This document shows, one piece after another, positions 33,779 to 41,456 of a DNA stretch of 64,000 bases. The DNA comes from an uncultured Alphaproteobacteria bacterium. Lineage in GTDB: Bacteria > Pseudomonadota > Alphaproteobacteria > CAAHEQ01 > UBA3637. The position numbers and the translations under genes were made by a program. The stretch lies in contig CAKPYQ010000003.1 of the NCBI GenBank assembly GCA_934203105.1, positions 24,057 to 88,056 on the forward strand, written 5' to 3'. The notes below the pieces were generated by a model, which ran no database searches, was not told the DNA's origin, and saw only the letters and a program-made list of their open reading frames with translations. Positions within the stretch are counted from its first letter, which is position 1. Each line of letters starts with the position of its first letter.

Positions 33779-34899
33779 TATGCTTTTTCCTTAATTTTTT
33801 CGAACAAGTCCAAAGCTTTTGCAATCGCTTTATCCATATCGTAGTATTTATAATCGCCTAAGCGGCCCAAGAAATAAACATTCTTTAATGAGGCAGCTTT
33901 GTCCAAATAACGTTGGTAAAGCGCCGCATTTTCATCGCGTACAATCGGATAATAGCGATCATTTTGCCCCAAGCAAAAGCTTTGCGGGTATTCGAACGAT
34001 ACAACGGTTTTATCCGTCCGGTTATCCAAAAAATATTTATATTCGCCGATTCGCGTAAAGTCGTAATTGTTCGGATAGTTAATGACCGAATTTGATTGAA
34101 AATACGGTTTGTTGAATGTCACAAAATCAAATTTTAAACTGCGGTAAGGCAGCTCGCCCAATTCATAATCGAAAAACTCGTCAATCGGACCTGTGTAAAA
34201 CAATCGATCATATTGAACGGTGGTTTGTATCGCCTTAAAGTCCGTTTTTAAACGCACCGTAATCAAAGGATTATCCAGCATTTTTTCAATAACGGGCGTA
34301 TAACCCATCATCGGAATGCCTTGATAAATATCTTGAAAATAACGGTTGTCGCGTGAAATATAAACCGGAACACGGCCGGTAACAGCGGGATCCAAATCTT
34401 CGGGCGTCATACCCCATTGCTTTAACGTATAGTGCAAAAAGATTTTTTCATACACGAAATCCGCCAAGAACGTTAAATCTTCATCGTTGGCTTTACGCAA
34501 CTGCAAAATTGGCACTTTGACATTAAAGCCAAACTTTTCAATTAACTTTTTTTCCAATTTGTCCGCTATGGATTTGGGAAAGACTTGATGAATTGAATTC
34601 AAGTTAAACGGAATAGGAACTTCTTGCCCGTCGATCAGGCCTTTGACTTGATGCATATAAGGATACCACTTGGTAAAGCGGCTGATGTAATCCCAAACGT
34701 TTTTCAAACTGGTATGAAAAATGTGCGTGCCGTATTTGTGAACGCAAATGCCGTCTTGCCAATAATCATAGCAATTGCCGCCGATATGATCTTTGATATC
34801 GATGATTGTCACAGGTTCATTTAATTCGGTGGCGATTTTGTTGGCAATGACTGCGCCCGAAAAGCCGCAGCCGACGACTAAATTTTTTATTCTTTCCAT
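33778..34899 (-). CDS. glf: UDP-galactopyranose mutase, copy 2
   Basis: A 373-residue paralogue of the copy at 31843-32958. Start ATG 34899 follows AGGAAAG; the longer frame overlaps the DUF4422 gene. The FAD loop is VGCGFSGAVIAN, and DHIGGNCYDYWQDGICVHKY, GTHIFHTS, TGPIDEFFDYELGELPYRSL and LGRLGDYKYYDMDKA are conserved. Having two mutases in one operon is uncommon and may reflect different substrates or a hetero-oligomer. It overlaps the SDR start by one base (TAATG). Confidence 0.94.
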   Translation of the reverse strand: MERIKNLVVGCGFSGAVIANKIATELNEPVTIIDIKDHIGGNCYDYWQDGICVHKYGTHIFHTSLKNVWDYISRFTKWYPYMHQVKGLIDGQEVPIPFNLNSIHQVFPKSIADKLEKKLIEKFGFNVKVPILQLRKANDEDLTFLADFVYEKIFLHYTLKQWGMTPEDLDPAVTGRVPVYISRDNRYFQDIYQGIPMMGYTPVIEKMLDNPLITVRLKTDFKAIQTTVQYDRLFYTGPIDEFFDYELGELPYRSLKFDFVTFNKPYFQSNSVINYPNNYDFTRIGEYKYFLDNRTDKTVVSFEYPQSFCLGQNDRYYPIVRDENAALYQRYLDKAASLKNVYFLGRLGDYKYYDMDKAIAKALDLFEKIKEKA

Positions 34900-35717
34900 T
34901 TTTTCTTTCCTAATCCGATAGCTGTTAAAATTTTTCTTTTTGCCTGTCGCAAGACGTACTTTAACCATTTTTGGGTGTTTGTTTGGACCATCAGCATAGG
35001 CAATGTTTTGACTTTTAAATGCGGGTGAGTGGCCAAAAATACACCCATCAAACGCTCACCCATAAAACCGTAAGCGCGTTTTTGATAGCTTTCTCTTTGT
35101 TCAACGTCGGCTTGGATTTGGCTTTCAAGTTCGAATAAAATGTCAAACAACCACGCCGCATATTCATCAAATACTTTTTTGCGGGCAATTAATATGTTCG
35201 CCAAATATATCGATCCGGTACCTTTTAAAGCATTTTCGGCCATCGGATATTGTTTCGGATATTTGCTTTTAATAATATCCAAAACGCGCTCCATATCGGA
35301 TTTATTGTGTGTGGCCGCGTACTTTTCAAAGACGGATTTGCCCTTTGATCGAGTGGGCTTTGGAACAATAATATCATATTCTTTTAAAATGCTTTCAATA
35401 TTGTTTGCCGTAATGCCAAAGCGGTCAAAAAAATCCGGTGACATTTTATGAACCATTTCCGCACTATTTGCAAAGTTTAAATAGCGGCGATAATGGAATA
35501 ATCCGACAACGTCGGCTTTTACATTCTTCCAAATCCAATAAGTGGCTGTGAGCTCACAAAAAAAAGGGTTTTTGGCGGATATATGATCGCCTGTATTATC
35601 TGCAATCATTTTTAAATCGGTGTGATAGGCATCTTTTCCGACGTACAACGGCACAACGATATCGGACGAACAAACGGGCGATGTTGTGTTATAACAAGCA
35701 AATAATTTAATATTCAT
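34887..35717 (-). CDS. DUF4422 protein (putative glycosyltransferase), copy 2; first gene of the glycan operon
   Basis: A 276-residue DUF4422 protein starting MNIKLFACYN at ATG 35717. Family signs: VPLYVGKDAYHTDLKMIADN, GDHISAKNPFFCELTATYWI and VGLFHYRRYL. A basic tail ends the protein. It overlaps the mutase gene by 13 bases. It is preceded by a promoter at 35787-35815 and so heads the minus-strand operon that runs to the glycyl radical enzyme at 26839. Confidence 0.85.
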   Translation of the reverse strand: MNIKLFACYNTTSPVCSSDIVVPLYVGKDAYHTDLKMIADNTGDHISAKNPFFCELTATYWIWKNVKADVVGLFHYRRYLNFANSAEMVHKMSPDFFDRFGITANNIESILKEYDIIVPKPTRSKGKSVFEKYAATHNKSDMERVLDIIKSKYPKQYPMAENALKGTGSIYLANILIARKKVFDEYAAWLFDILFELESQIQADVEQRESYQKRAYGFMGERLMGVFLATHPHLKVKTLPMLMVQTNTQKWLKYVLRQAKRKILTAIGLGKKKWKE

Positions 35718-35786
35718 CGTTGTTTGACCTTTTTTCGTTAAAATTAAGATTGCGTTTTTAAATCGCGCGCTATTTTTTTTAAGGTC

Positions 35787-35815
35787 AACATAGCACAAGT
35801 AAAAACGTAAGGCAA
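35787..35815 (-). promoter_or_regulatory. Promoter of the glycan/glycyl-radical operon
   Basis: Minus strand TTGCCT (35810-35815), 17 bases, TATGTT (35787-35792), about 70 bases before the first ATG. No terminator is visible between the following genes. Confidence 0.5.
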
Positions 35816-35863
35816 GGAGTTTTTTATAAAAAATAGAATAGTATTTAAACGGTATTATGTATT

Positions 35864-36520
35864 TTATGACAAAGGTTGATCTTTTTTTACCAAAAATTCG
35901 ACTTTTTCTTTGACGGGATCGTAAAGAATATCGCCACGCCGACCATAAGTAAAAATACGCATTATTTCTGCCCAGATCAAAGATTTTGTTTCTTCATTTT
36001 GGACCCATTCTTTTGGTGCGCAATCGTTTGCGACAAAGGCATATTGTTTTATTAAGGTTTGCGGTAATTTTGAACGCAGCGTTAAAAATGAACGCCCCGC
36101 TGCAAAATATTTTGAAACAAAGCATAACTTGCCTTTTTTTAAAGCCGGATACGCTTTTAGTGAAAGCTCGACATTTTCCTTTGTATTTTGGGCTTGCGTT
36201 TCCAATATGATTTTTATGTTGGCGGGAAGGTTGTCCTTTATCGCGTTAAAGATAATTAAAGCCTCTGATAACGGCGCCGTTTTCTTTGTTACTCCGCCGG
36301 AGATGATGATGGTGGAAATAGGCGCTGCTTTTAAAATATAAAGAATAGCTTTTTTCATATTTTCAAGGTTTGAAACACTGCCGAAAACAAACAGCGTATC
36401 AATATCTGACAAGTCCGTATCATTTTTACGAAAGCAAAGCTGTTCGATATCTTTTGCGTGGGGCAAAAGCACATCAGGAAAGGTAAGCTGTCGGCTGATT
36501 TCTTTTTTCGTCGTATGCAT
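35864..36520 (-). CDS. DUF218 (YdcF/ElyC-like) protein
   Basis: A 218-residue protein with the DUF218 pattern: DTLFVFGSVSN near residue 43, TIIISGGVTKKTAPLSEA near residue 75, ETQAQNTKENVELS near residue 108 and a CFVSKYFAAGRS strand. No membrane helix is present, unlike ElyC. DUF218 members include proteins tied to envelope polymer and vitamin B12-related metabolism, but the reaction is unknown. Start ATG 36520 follows TTGGAG and overlaps the radical SAM stop by one base, so the two are a unit. Confidence 0.82.
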   Translation of the reverse strand: MHTTKKEISRQLTFPDVLLPHAKDIEQLCFRKNDTDLSDIDTLFVFGSVSNLENMKKAILYILKAAPISTIIISGGVTKKTAPLSEALIIFNAIKDNLPANIKIILETQAQNTKENVELSLKAYPALKKGKLCFVSKYFAAGRSFLTLRSKLPQTLIKQYAFVANDCAPKEWVQNEETKSLIWAEIMRIFTYGRRGDILYDPVKEKVEFLVKKDQPLS

Positions 36521-37632
36521 TATAAAAATCTCCAATGCGGATCTTTTTTGGCTTTTATTTGCTCTTGGAGCAAATCACAGTCATGATGAGCTATTTTCTT
36601 TATCAAAGGAAACATTCTTTCGTATTTGCAAGCGGGGCAACCCTTCATCGACAATGAATTTAACACGGCACGGTGCTTTTCACCATTCCAAATATTTTGA
36701 AACGATTCGTTTAAAATAGAGCCTATCGCCGGCACATTTCCTTGTTGAGCAGAGGGCAAACAAATGTGGACATTTCCGTCCGTTGTAATGACGGCGATGA
36801 TCCCGCAATCGGCAATTGGGCATTTCCCGTTCGTGTAATGGCGGCTGATATTGTAATCCCGTATAAATGATGAAAAGTTGGAAAAAACGCCTTTTTCTTT
36901 GGCACGAATTTCAATTTGTTGTTTTACGGGTAAAAAATCCGTCGCCGGACGCGTGATTTTTAAATGCGGGTCGTCGCCCATATACCCCCTGAATAGCACA
37001 TAATCGACGTTTAAATGGTTGGTTGCATTGTCAAAATAATCCAAAATGTCTTGATCAGACTGATTTTGTTGAGTAATAACACAGCCGACGGAAACTTTTG
37101 TATTGGCTGTTTTGGCTTGCGTTAACGAAATGATATGATTTTGTACCCGATTAAATACTTCCGCCCCGTCATTGCGCGCCATCAATTCTTGATAAGCTTT
37201 TGGGTTGCCTGCGTGCAAAGAAAACTTAACCCACTTTGTTTTTAAAAGTGCTTGTTCAATTTTCGAGCTGTAATGCAATCCGTTTGTGATGACGCCCACA
37301 TCAAAGCCAACATCGATGGCTTTGTTGATGATTTCGGCAAAATCAGGGTGGAGCGTTGGCTCACCGCCTCCGGAAAGAACCAGTGATTTATCCGACTCGT
37401 CCTTAAACGAATCTAAAAGCGATATAATACGACTCGTTGGCAAAAAAGAAAGTCTGTCACCAGCAAGCCGATCATCACGATAAAAGCAAAACTTACAGCT
37501 GTTGTTGCATACGTTTGACAGGTGGATTTCTAAAGATTTTGGCAAATAAGAGGGCTCTTTGCCTTGGATTCGTTGTGAAAAAGCATAAATTCTTGAACTT
37601 ACTTTAACGATTGGGGGTGTAATATCGTCCAT
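36520..37632 (-). CDS. Radical SAM protein with SPASM-like domain
   Basis: A 370-residue protein with the cluster motif CNNSCKFCFYR near residue 40 (CxxxCxxC), GGGEPTLHPDF near residue 88 and an auxiliary-cluster region from about residue 270: CPIADCGIIAVITTDGNVHI, then GCPACKYE. This is the SPASM/twitch pattern used in peptide or sugar modification. The gene has GGGGAC before its ATG and is just downstream of tRNA-Pro. It is paired with a DUF218 gene. No small precursor peptide was found nearby, so a peptide role is not supported. Confidence 0.85.
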   Translation of the reverse strand: MDDITPPIVKVSSRIYAFSQRIQGKEPSYLPKSLEIHLSNVCNNSCKFCFYRDDRLAGDRLSFLPTSRIISLLDSFKDESDKSLVLSGGGEPTLHPDFAEIINKAIDVGFDVGVITNGLHYSSKIEQALLKTKWVKFSLHAGNPKAYQELMARNDGAEVFNRVQNHIISLTQAKTANTKVSVGCVITQQNQSDQDILDYFDNATNHLNVDYVLFRGYMGDDPHLKITRPATDFLPVKQQIEIRAKEKGVFSNFSSFIRDYNISRHYTNGKCPIADCGIIAVITTDGNVHICLPSAQQGNVPAIGSILNESFQNIWNGEKHRAVLNSLSMKGCPACKYERMFPLIKKIAHHDCDLLQEQIKAKKDPHWRFL

Positions 37633-37677
37633 GTTGTCCCCTTTATAAAAATAAATTCATCTGTTTGACTTAAATGG

Positions 37678-37751
37678 TCGGAGTGGCGGGATTTGAACCC
37701 ACGACCCCTACGTCCCGAACGTAGTGCTCTACCAGGCTGAGCTACACTCCG
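37678..37751 (-). tRNA. tRNA-Pro (CGG)
   Basis: Cloverleaf on the minus strand: 7-bp acceptor CGGAGTG/CACTCCG, D-arm GCTC/GAGC, anticodon stem CTACG/CGTAG with loop TTCGGGA (anticodon CGG), T-loop TTCAAAT, discriminator A. CCA is not encoded. Confidence 0.95.
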
Positions 37752-37766
37752 ATATAAGATTTCTTC

Positions 37767-37795
37767 CTTATATACCATTTCAAAAAAGATTTCAA
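37767..37795 (-). promoter_or_regulatory. Promoter of tRNA-Pro
   Basis: Minus strand TTGAAA (37790-37795), 17 bases, TATAAG (37767-37772), 15 bases before the tRNA 5' end. Confidence 0.65.
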
Positions 37796-37917
37796 CACTT
37801 TTTTTATTTTTTTTTTGATTTTTTTGTGGACAGGGGGCATTCTTACGCTTAAAATGCTTGAAAAAAGGGCATATTTTATTAAAAAAAAGCCCATAAAAAA
37901 AGAAAGAGAAAATTAAA

Positions 37918-38529
37918 ATGATTATACGCAAAGAAAAACAATCAGAACAAAACGAAGTCGAAAATTTGGTCAGAGAGGCCTTTTGGGACGTTTATATGCC
38001 GGGGTGCAGCGAACATTACTTAACGCACTTGTTGCGCCAAAGCCCGATATTTATTCCGGATTTAAGCTTTGTAGCGGAAGAGGGTGGCCAATTGGTGGGT
38101 ATGATTTATTATACAAAAGCCCAAATAAAACAAAAGGATAAAGAGCTGTCTTTGGTCAGTTTCGGTCCGTTGGCAGTTTTACCGTCCCAGCAGAAAAAAG
38201 GCATTGCAAGCCAATTGATTTACCATACAATCGAATTGGCAAAAGCGCGTAAAATTGATGCTATCGTGATTTACGGCAATCCGCAATATTATGAGCGTTT
38301 CGGTTTTGAAGCCGGCAAAAAATATGGTGTTGCGGATAGTCAAGGCAATTTTTGCGATGCGCTGTTGGTTTTAAAATTAACCGATAAAGATGTAGATTTG
38401 TCCGGCCGATATATGGAAGACGATATTTATCACATCGATAATGCTGCGTTAAAAGCATTCGATTCGGCTTTTCCCGCAAAACAAAAGCATAAATTGCCGA
38501 CACAATTATTTGACGGGCCGTTGGATTAG
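37918..38529 (+). CDS. GNAT-family N-acetyltransferase
   Basis: A 203-residue protein. The acetyl-CoA loop is LPSQQKKGIASQLI near residue 88, following LVSFGPLAVLP; AIVIYGNPQYYERFGFEAG near residue 120 matches YhbS-like GNAT proteins. The substrate is unknown. The ATG is preceded by AAAGAGAAAATT. It is divergent from tRNA-Pro, with an AT-rich 160-base gap. Confidence 0.88.
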   Translation: MIIRKEKQSEQNEVENLVREAFWDVYMPGCSEHYLTHLLRQSPIFIPDLSFVAEEGGQLVGMIYYTKAQIKQKDKELSLVSFGPLAVLPSQQKKGIASQLIYHTIELAKARKIDAIVIYGNPQYYERFGFEAGKKYGVADSQGNFCDALLVLKLTDKDVDLSGRYMEDDIYHIDNAALKAFDSAFPAKQKHKLPTQLFDGPLD

Positions 38530-38560
38530 GCTTTTTCTGATATTTTGGCTTTAAAAAAAC

Positions 38561-38589
38561 TTGATTTTTGGTCAAGTTTGTGCTACGAT
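38561..38589 (+). promoter_or_regulatory. Promoter of the gene at 38635
   Basis: TTGATT (38561-38566), 17 bases, TACGAT (38584-38589), followed 34 bases later by AAGGAG and the ATG. Confidence 0.45.
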
Positions 38590-38634
38590 ATTTCTATCAT
38601 AGGGGGAGCGTTGAAAGGAAAAAAGGAGCAATAA

Positions 38635-39744
38635 ATGAAAAATATTATTGACGAAATTCGAAAAGGTTTTTTCTCATCTGAAAAACTGTATTGGAAATAT
38701 CAAGCAAAAATTCCGCGTGGGTCTTTTCATTATACGACTTCACGGACGGAAAAGGAACAATCCGAAGCCGAGAAAAATCGAATCGCGTTGATTTTGGACG
38801 CTGCTCAAAAAGGTCAATGGCGGGCAAAAGGCGACTTGGCTTTAAGCGGGTGTGATTCTTTGGCTCCTGTTTATTATGAAACGCCGAGCGCATTTGTGGC
38901 CGAAAAAGGATTGTTGTCATTTGATGATGAAGCGCCCGCAGAAAATCCGGATTTGATGTATAAATATCAATTATGGAAAAACGATGAAAAGGGCAAAAAG
39001 AAAACCTATTTATTAAGCGTATTGCGTGATTATGAATGGCTGAAAAAGACGCAAAAACCGTTGATTGTTTTAAATAACGGCTTGATTTGCGTATTAAAGC
39101 CCAATATGAATGTAAAGCATATTATGAAAGCATGGACGGATTTGCGTGTAAAATCGGAAGCTTTGCGCTTATCTGAACGTTGGGCGCGCAAAAAAGCATT
39201 GGAAGAATTTGACGCGTCTTTGCCAGCGTTAGAGTTGAAAAATCCGGATTTATGGAATGAAATTATTGCGCAAAATCGTCAAGCTCGACATCAATTTTCA
39301 CCGCGCGAGTTTATCAATAATCCACAAAATCGAATCGATCGATTGAACCGGTATGCGGGCATATTGCAAAGCATTCGGCAAACAAAAGGTTATTTAATGC
39401 CGCAAGATGTTTTATATGCTGATGATAAAGCGGGGCTTTCAATTGATTTGAAAAAGATATCTCCCGCGTTGAAAGACATGGACGTTCGTTTTGAAGCTTT
39501 ACGCTTTTGGGCAGATGCGATTTTGGTGCGCACTTGGAAATACGGCGATGATTTGTTAAAGGCAGAAGGTTTCAATTCAACCGAAATCGAGCAAATTAAG
39601 ACAGATGCACATTTGCCTCTTGTTTATACTTATTGGGAAAATATGGGGCACCCGTATATTCGTGACGTGCGGATAACCAGTTTTTGGCGTGATCAAAATA
39701 AATTATTGGCGCGGCAACAGGAATTGTCAAAACAAAAGGAATAA
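38635..39744 (+). CDS. Unknown soluble protein
   Basis: A 369-residue protein with a good AAGGAG site and its own promoter. No signal peptide or membrane helix. It is rich in Lys, Glu, Trp and Arg, mostly helical; segments such as VKHIMKAWTDLRVKSEALRL and RIDRLNRYAGILQSI look like amphipathic helices. I see no known motif. It is followed by a long non-coding stretch. Confidence 0.7.
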   Translation: MKNIIDEIRKGFFSSEKLYWKYQAKIPRGSFHYTTSRTEKEQSEAEKNRIALILDAAQKGQWRAKGDLALSGCDSLAPVYYETPSAFVAEKGLLSFDDEAPAENPDLMYKYQLWKNDEKGKKKTYLLSVLRDYEWLKKTQKPLIVLNNGLICVLKPNMNVKHIMKAWTDLRVKSEALRLSERWARKKALEEFDASLPALELKNPDLWNEIIAQNRQARHQFSPREFINNPQNRIDRLNRYAGILQSIRQTKGYLMPQDVLYADDKAGLSIDLKKISPALKDMDVRFEALRFWADAILVRTWKYGDDLLKAEGFNSTEIEQIKTDAHLPLVYTYWENMGHPYIRDVRITSFWRDQNKLLARQQELSKQKE

Positions 39745-39879
39745 TGCCTTGTCAATAATCAAAAGGTTTGTTTATCGGTAAGTTTTTGATTTGTAAGTAT
39801 GCCGTTGGATTTTGGCTTTTTTTTAAGCAGGCTGTCGTTAAAGGCGCAGGTTGTGCGTTAAGAATAATTTGTTTGTCCA

Positions 39880-40026
39880 AGAAGAGGTCTTTGTGGCTGT
39901 CCCCCAGGGAACGAATTCGGCAGAGCATTGTCGATGTTTGACGTTTGACGGGCTAAAAACGCTCTGCAAGTCCGTCATCAACCGACTTTGTTATCGTTTG
40001 GGACTGCTCATTCGCCCAGTTTTTTT
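39880..40026 (+). ncRNA. Candidate 6S-like structured RNA
   Basis: Closing stem GGCTGTCCC (39895-39903) with GGGACTGCT (40000-40008; one mismatch, one GU), an internal loop, a 7-bp apical stem GCAGAGC (39920-39926) with GCTCTGC (39961-39967), and a small hairpin AAGTC/GACTT (39968-39988) on the 3' side of the loop. Seven T follow at 40020-40026. Closed stem, large bubble with a 3' hairpin and long apical arm is the 6S RNA layout. Primary sequence was not recognised and no good promoter is seen, so the call is tentative. Confidence 0.35.
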
Positions 40027-40120
40027 GATTTGTACTGCCCATCGGGGATAGGTAACCTTTTTTACAACGAACTATCGTTAAGGGCGGACATTGACCCATC
40101 AAGGTATAAGGATAGGTTGT

Positions 40121-40282
40121 TTTATGCTCCGCTTTCTATAAAGCATTTTTGGGGAACTTGATTTTATCCGTAAAGCATTTTTTTTTAAGCTTGCCTTTAT
40201 GCGCCGCTTTTTATGAAAACTTCTTTGGCAAGCGTAGCATCTTTGCGCAGCTTCATATAATATTTTGCGCGGCTCCATATAA
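40121..40282. repeat. Four degenerate direct repeats
   Basis: TTTATGCTCCGCTTTCTATAAA (40121), TTTATGCGCCGCTTTTTATGAAA (40196), TTTGCGCAGCTTCATATAA (40242) and TTTGCGCGGCTCCATATAA (40264) share the core TGCGCnGCTnnnTATAA. The last two are 22 bases apart. They may be remains of a decayed repeat-coding gene on the minus strand or a dispersed repeat. Confidence 0.5.
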
Positions 40283-40417
40283 AAAAGAAAACTGCCAAAC
40301 AGAGATTGCAGCCCCATAAAGCAAACGCGTCCAATAAAAATTGATGGGCAAATATAAAAATCTGTGTTTAAATATAAAAAACAACCAGCCTTAAAAAAAC
40401 ATCGTTCAGACCGCGCT

Positions 40418-40479
40418 ATTTTTCTTGATATTCAGAGCACGATTTTTCTTGATATTCGTACCGCTATTTTCTTGATATA
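40418..40479. repeat. Three tandem repeats with 24-base period
   Basis: ATTTTTCTTGATATTC at 40418 and 40442, and ATTTTCTTGATATA at 40466, separated by GC-richer spacers with a shared CG. Exact spacing on 2.3 helical turns suggests protein-binding sites (iterons or operators). They lie just beyond the terminator of the XRE operon. Confidence 0.55.
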
Positions 40480-40508
40480 AAAAAAGCCGCCGGTTTAACG
40501 GTGGCTTT
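40474..40508 (-). terminator. Terminator of the XRE operon
   Basis: Minus strand stem AAAGCCACCG/CGGCGGCTTT (40483-40508; one GU pair) with a 6-base loop, then seven T. The stem and loop are nearly the same as the tRNA-Lys terminator at 43948. Confidence 0.7.
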
Positions 40509-40568
40509 AAAAACTTTAAAAAGGCTTTTTACATATTCTTGTATGCAGTTATCTGCAAAAAAATCTGT

Positions 40569-40594
40569 GAAGGGGCGCGATACCACACCCCTTC
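40569..40594 (-). terminator. Second hairpin downstream of the XRE operon
   Basis: Stem GAAGGGG (40569-40575) and CCCCTTC (40588-40594). On the minus strand it is followed by ACAGATTTTTTT, so it may be a first terminator for the genes at 40626-41363. Confidence 0.5.
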
Positions 40595-40597
40595 TTT

Positions 40598-40613
40598 TCC
40601 TTGTCGACAAGGA
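40598..40613. promoter_or_regulatory. Perfect 16-base palindrome, possible operator
   Basis: TCCTTGTCGACAAGGA is fully symmetric and has no loop, unlike a terminator, so a dimeric DNA-binding protein is a likelier reader. It sits 12 bases beyond the 3' end of the small gene at 40626. The core TCGAC recurs inside that gene's end. Confidence 0.35.
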
Positions 40614-40625
40614 TGTAAGGAGGGA

Positions 40626-40841
40626 TTAGTTCGTCGACACAGGAAGCTCGTCATTCGCGAATGTTGTCATCGCGAAATAAAGTTTACGAATGTCTGCTTC
40701 CGAAATAGTTAATAATCTTTGCGCAGCAGCAATCATAGCTTCAGTTGGAATGGCGGGCACTACAATCAACCCTTCATCATTCAACGCACGTAACATTTCT
40801 AAAGATTCTTCCAAACGGTTTGATAACTGTAAGTCTTTCAT
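40626..40841 (-). CDS. Small protein of unknown function in the XRE operon
   Basis: A 71-residue acidic helical protein starting MKDLQLSNRLEESLEML; the ATG at 40841 follows TTGGAAA. It contains IPTEAMIAAAQRLLTISEADI, a pattern seen in small helical partner domains. It is 15 bases downstream of the XRE regulator and probably co-transcribed; it might modulate that regulator (inference). Confidence 0.65.
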   Translation of the reverse strand: MKDLQLSNRLEESLEMLRALNDEGLIVVPAIPTEAMIAAAQRLLTISEADIRKLYFAMTTFANDELPVSTN

Positions 40842-40856
40842 TTTTTTTATTTCCAA

Positions 40857-41363
40857 TTAGTTGTTGTTCTTATCCTCCGCGCGTTCGTTATCTTCCCCGG
40901 CAGGAAAAGCCAAAGATTTCATTAAATCAAAAATCTTATGCGCCATATTTCTGTCAGGAATTCGATAATAAGCACGCATCAGCTCCAATGTTTCGCGACG
41001 ATTTAACGGATCGTCATCAACTTTTGTTGCAAGTTGAGCAACCTTTGTCGTTATATCGTGGCTGATTTCCGCACCTTGAATATGACGTGGACTTAAACTT
41101 TGTGTTTCGTCCGAGATACCCTCATAAAACAAAGCGATGGGAGTCTCTAATACTTGACTGATATCCCACAACCGGCTTGCACCGATTCGGTTTAAACCTT
41201 TTTCATACTTTTGAACTTGTTGAAAAGTCAAACCTAACTCTTTGCCGAGTCTTTCTTGGCTTAACCCTTTCAAAGTTCTGTACATACGAACCCGATTTCC
41301 AACGTGGACATCGATCGGATTCGGTTCACCGTCTACACGGCCTCTGAGTGACTTTCTTTTCAT
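40857..41363 (-). CDS. XRE-family regulator, alphaproteobacterial type
   Basis: A 168-residue protein with helix-turn-helix at about residues 16-75: VGNRVRMYRTLKGLSQERLG, then LTFQQVQKYEKGLNRIGASR. This exact pattern is widespread in alphaproteobacteria. ATG 41363 is favoured (GGAG upstream) because a longer start at 41426 would overlap the promoter boxes. The C-terminal half is helical. Its promoter at 41418-41446 lies between it and lnt. Confidence 0.87.
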   Translation of the reverse strand: MKRKSLRGRVDGEPNPIDVHVGNRVRMYRTLKGLSQERLGKELGLTFQQVQKYEKGLNRIGASRLWDISQVLETPIALFYEGISDETQSLSPRHIQGAEISHDITTKVAQLATKVDDDPLNRRETLELMRAYYRIPDRNMAHKIFDLMKSLAFPAGEDNERAEDKNNN

Positions 41364-41417
41364 TTTCTCTTGCGCTCCTGCAAATGTGTTGTTAATAATA
41401 ATTTTTTCATTCTTTAT

Positions 41418-41446
41418 ATTTAACATCAGGCAATCGTCCTTGTCAA
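41418..41446 (-). promoter_or_regulatory. Promoter of the XRE operon
   Basis: Minus strand TTGACA (41441-41446), 17 bases, TTAAAT (41418-41423). It overlaps a possible upstream ATG, which supports the shorter start at 41363. Confidence 0.65.
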
Positions 41447-41456
41447 CAAATAATTC

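Larger units (their letters stand above)
39745..40625. other. Non-coding stretch of about 880 bases
   Basis: No supported gene. It holds a 6S-like fold (39895-40026), a family of degenerate 20-24 base repeats (40121-40282), three 24-base tandem repeats (40418-40479), two hairpins on the minus strand (40483-40508 and 40569-40594) and a 16-base palindrome (40598-40613). TCGTTAAAGGCG (39834) and TCGTTAAGGGCG (40074) form a further near-repeat that brackets the 6S-like region. Confidence 0.6.

Noticed and set aside
39745..40120. RNase P RNA or permuted tmRNA in the non-coding stretch
   Set aside because: None of the conserved RNase P cores (such as GAGGAAAGTCC) and no tmRNA tag or tRNA-like ends were found on either strand. 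Only the 6S-like fold remained plausible.
40099..40317. A 72-codon frame on the minus strand with a basic repeat sequence
   Set aside because: No RBS or promoter, and it consists mostly of the degenerate repeats; treated as repeat DNA.
40418..40479. CRISPR array
   Set aside because: Three units of about 16 bases with 8-base spacers are too short and too few, the spacers are not variable in the CRISPR manner, and no cas gene is near.
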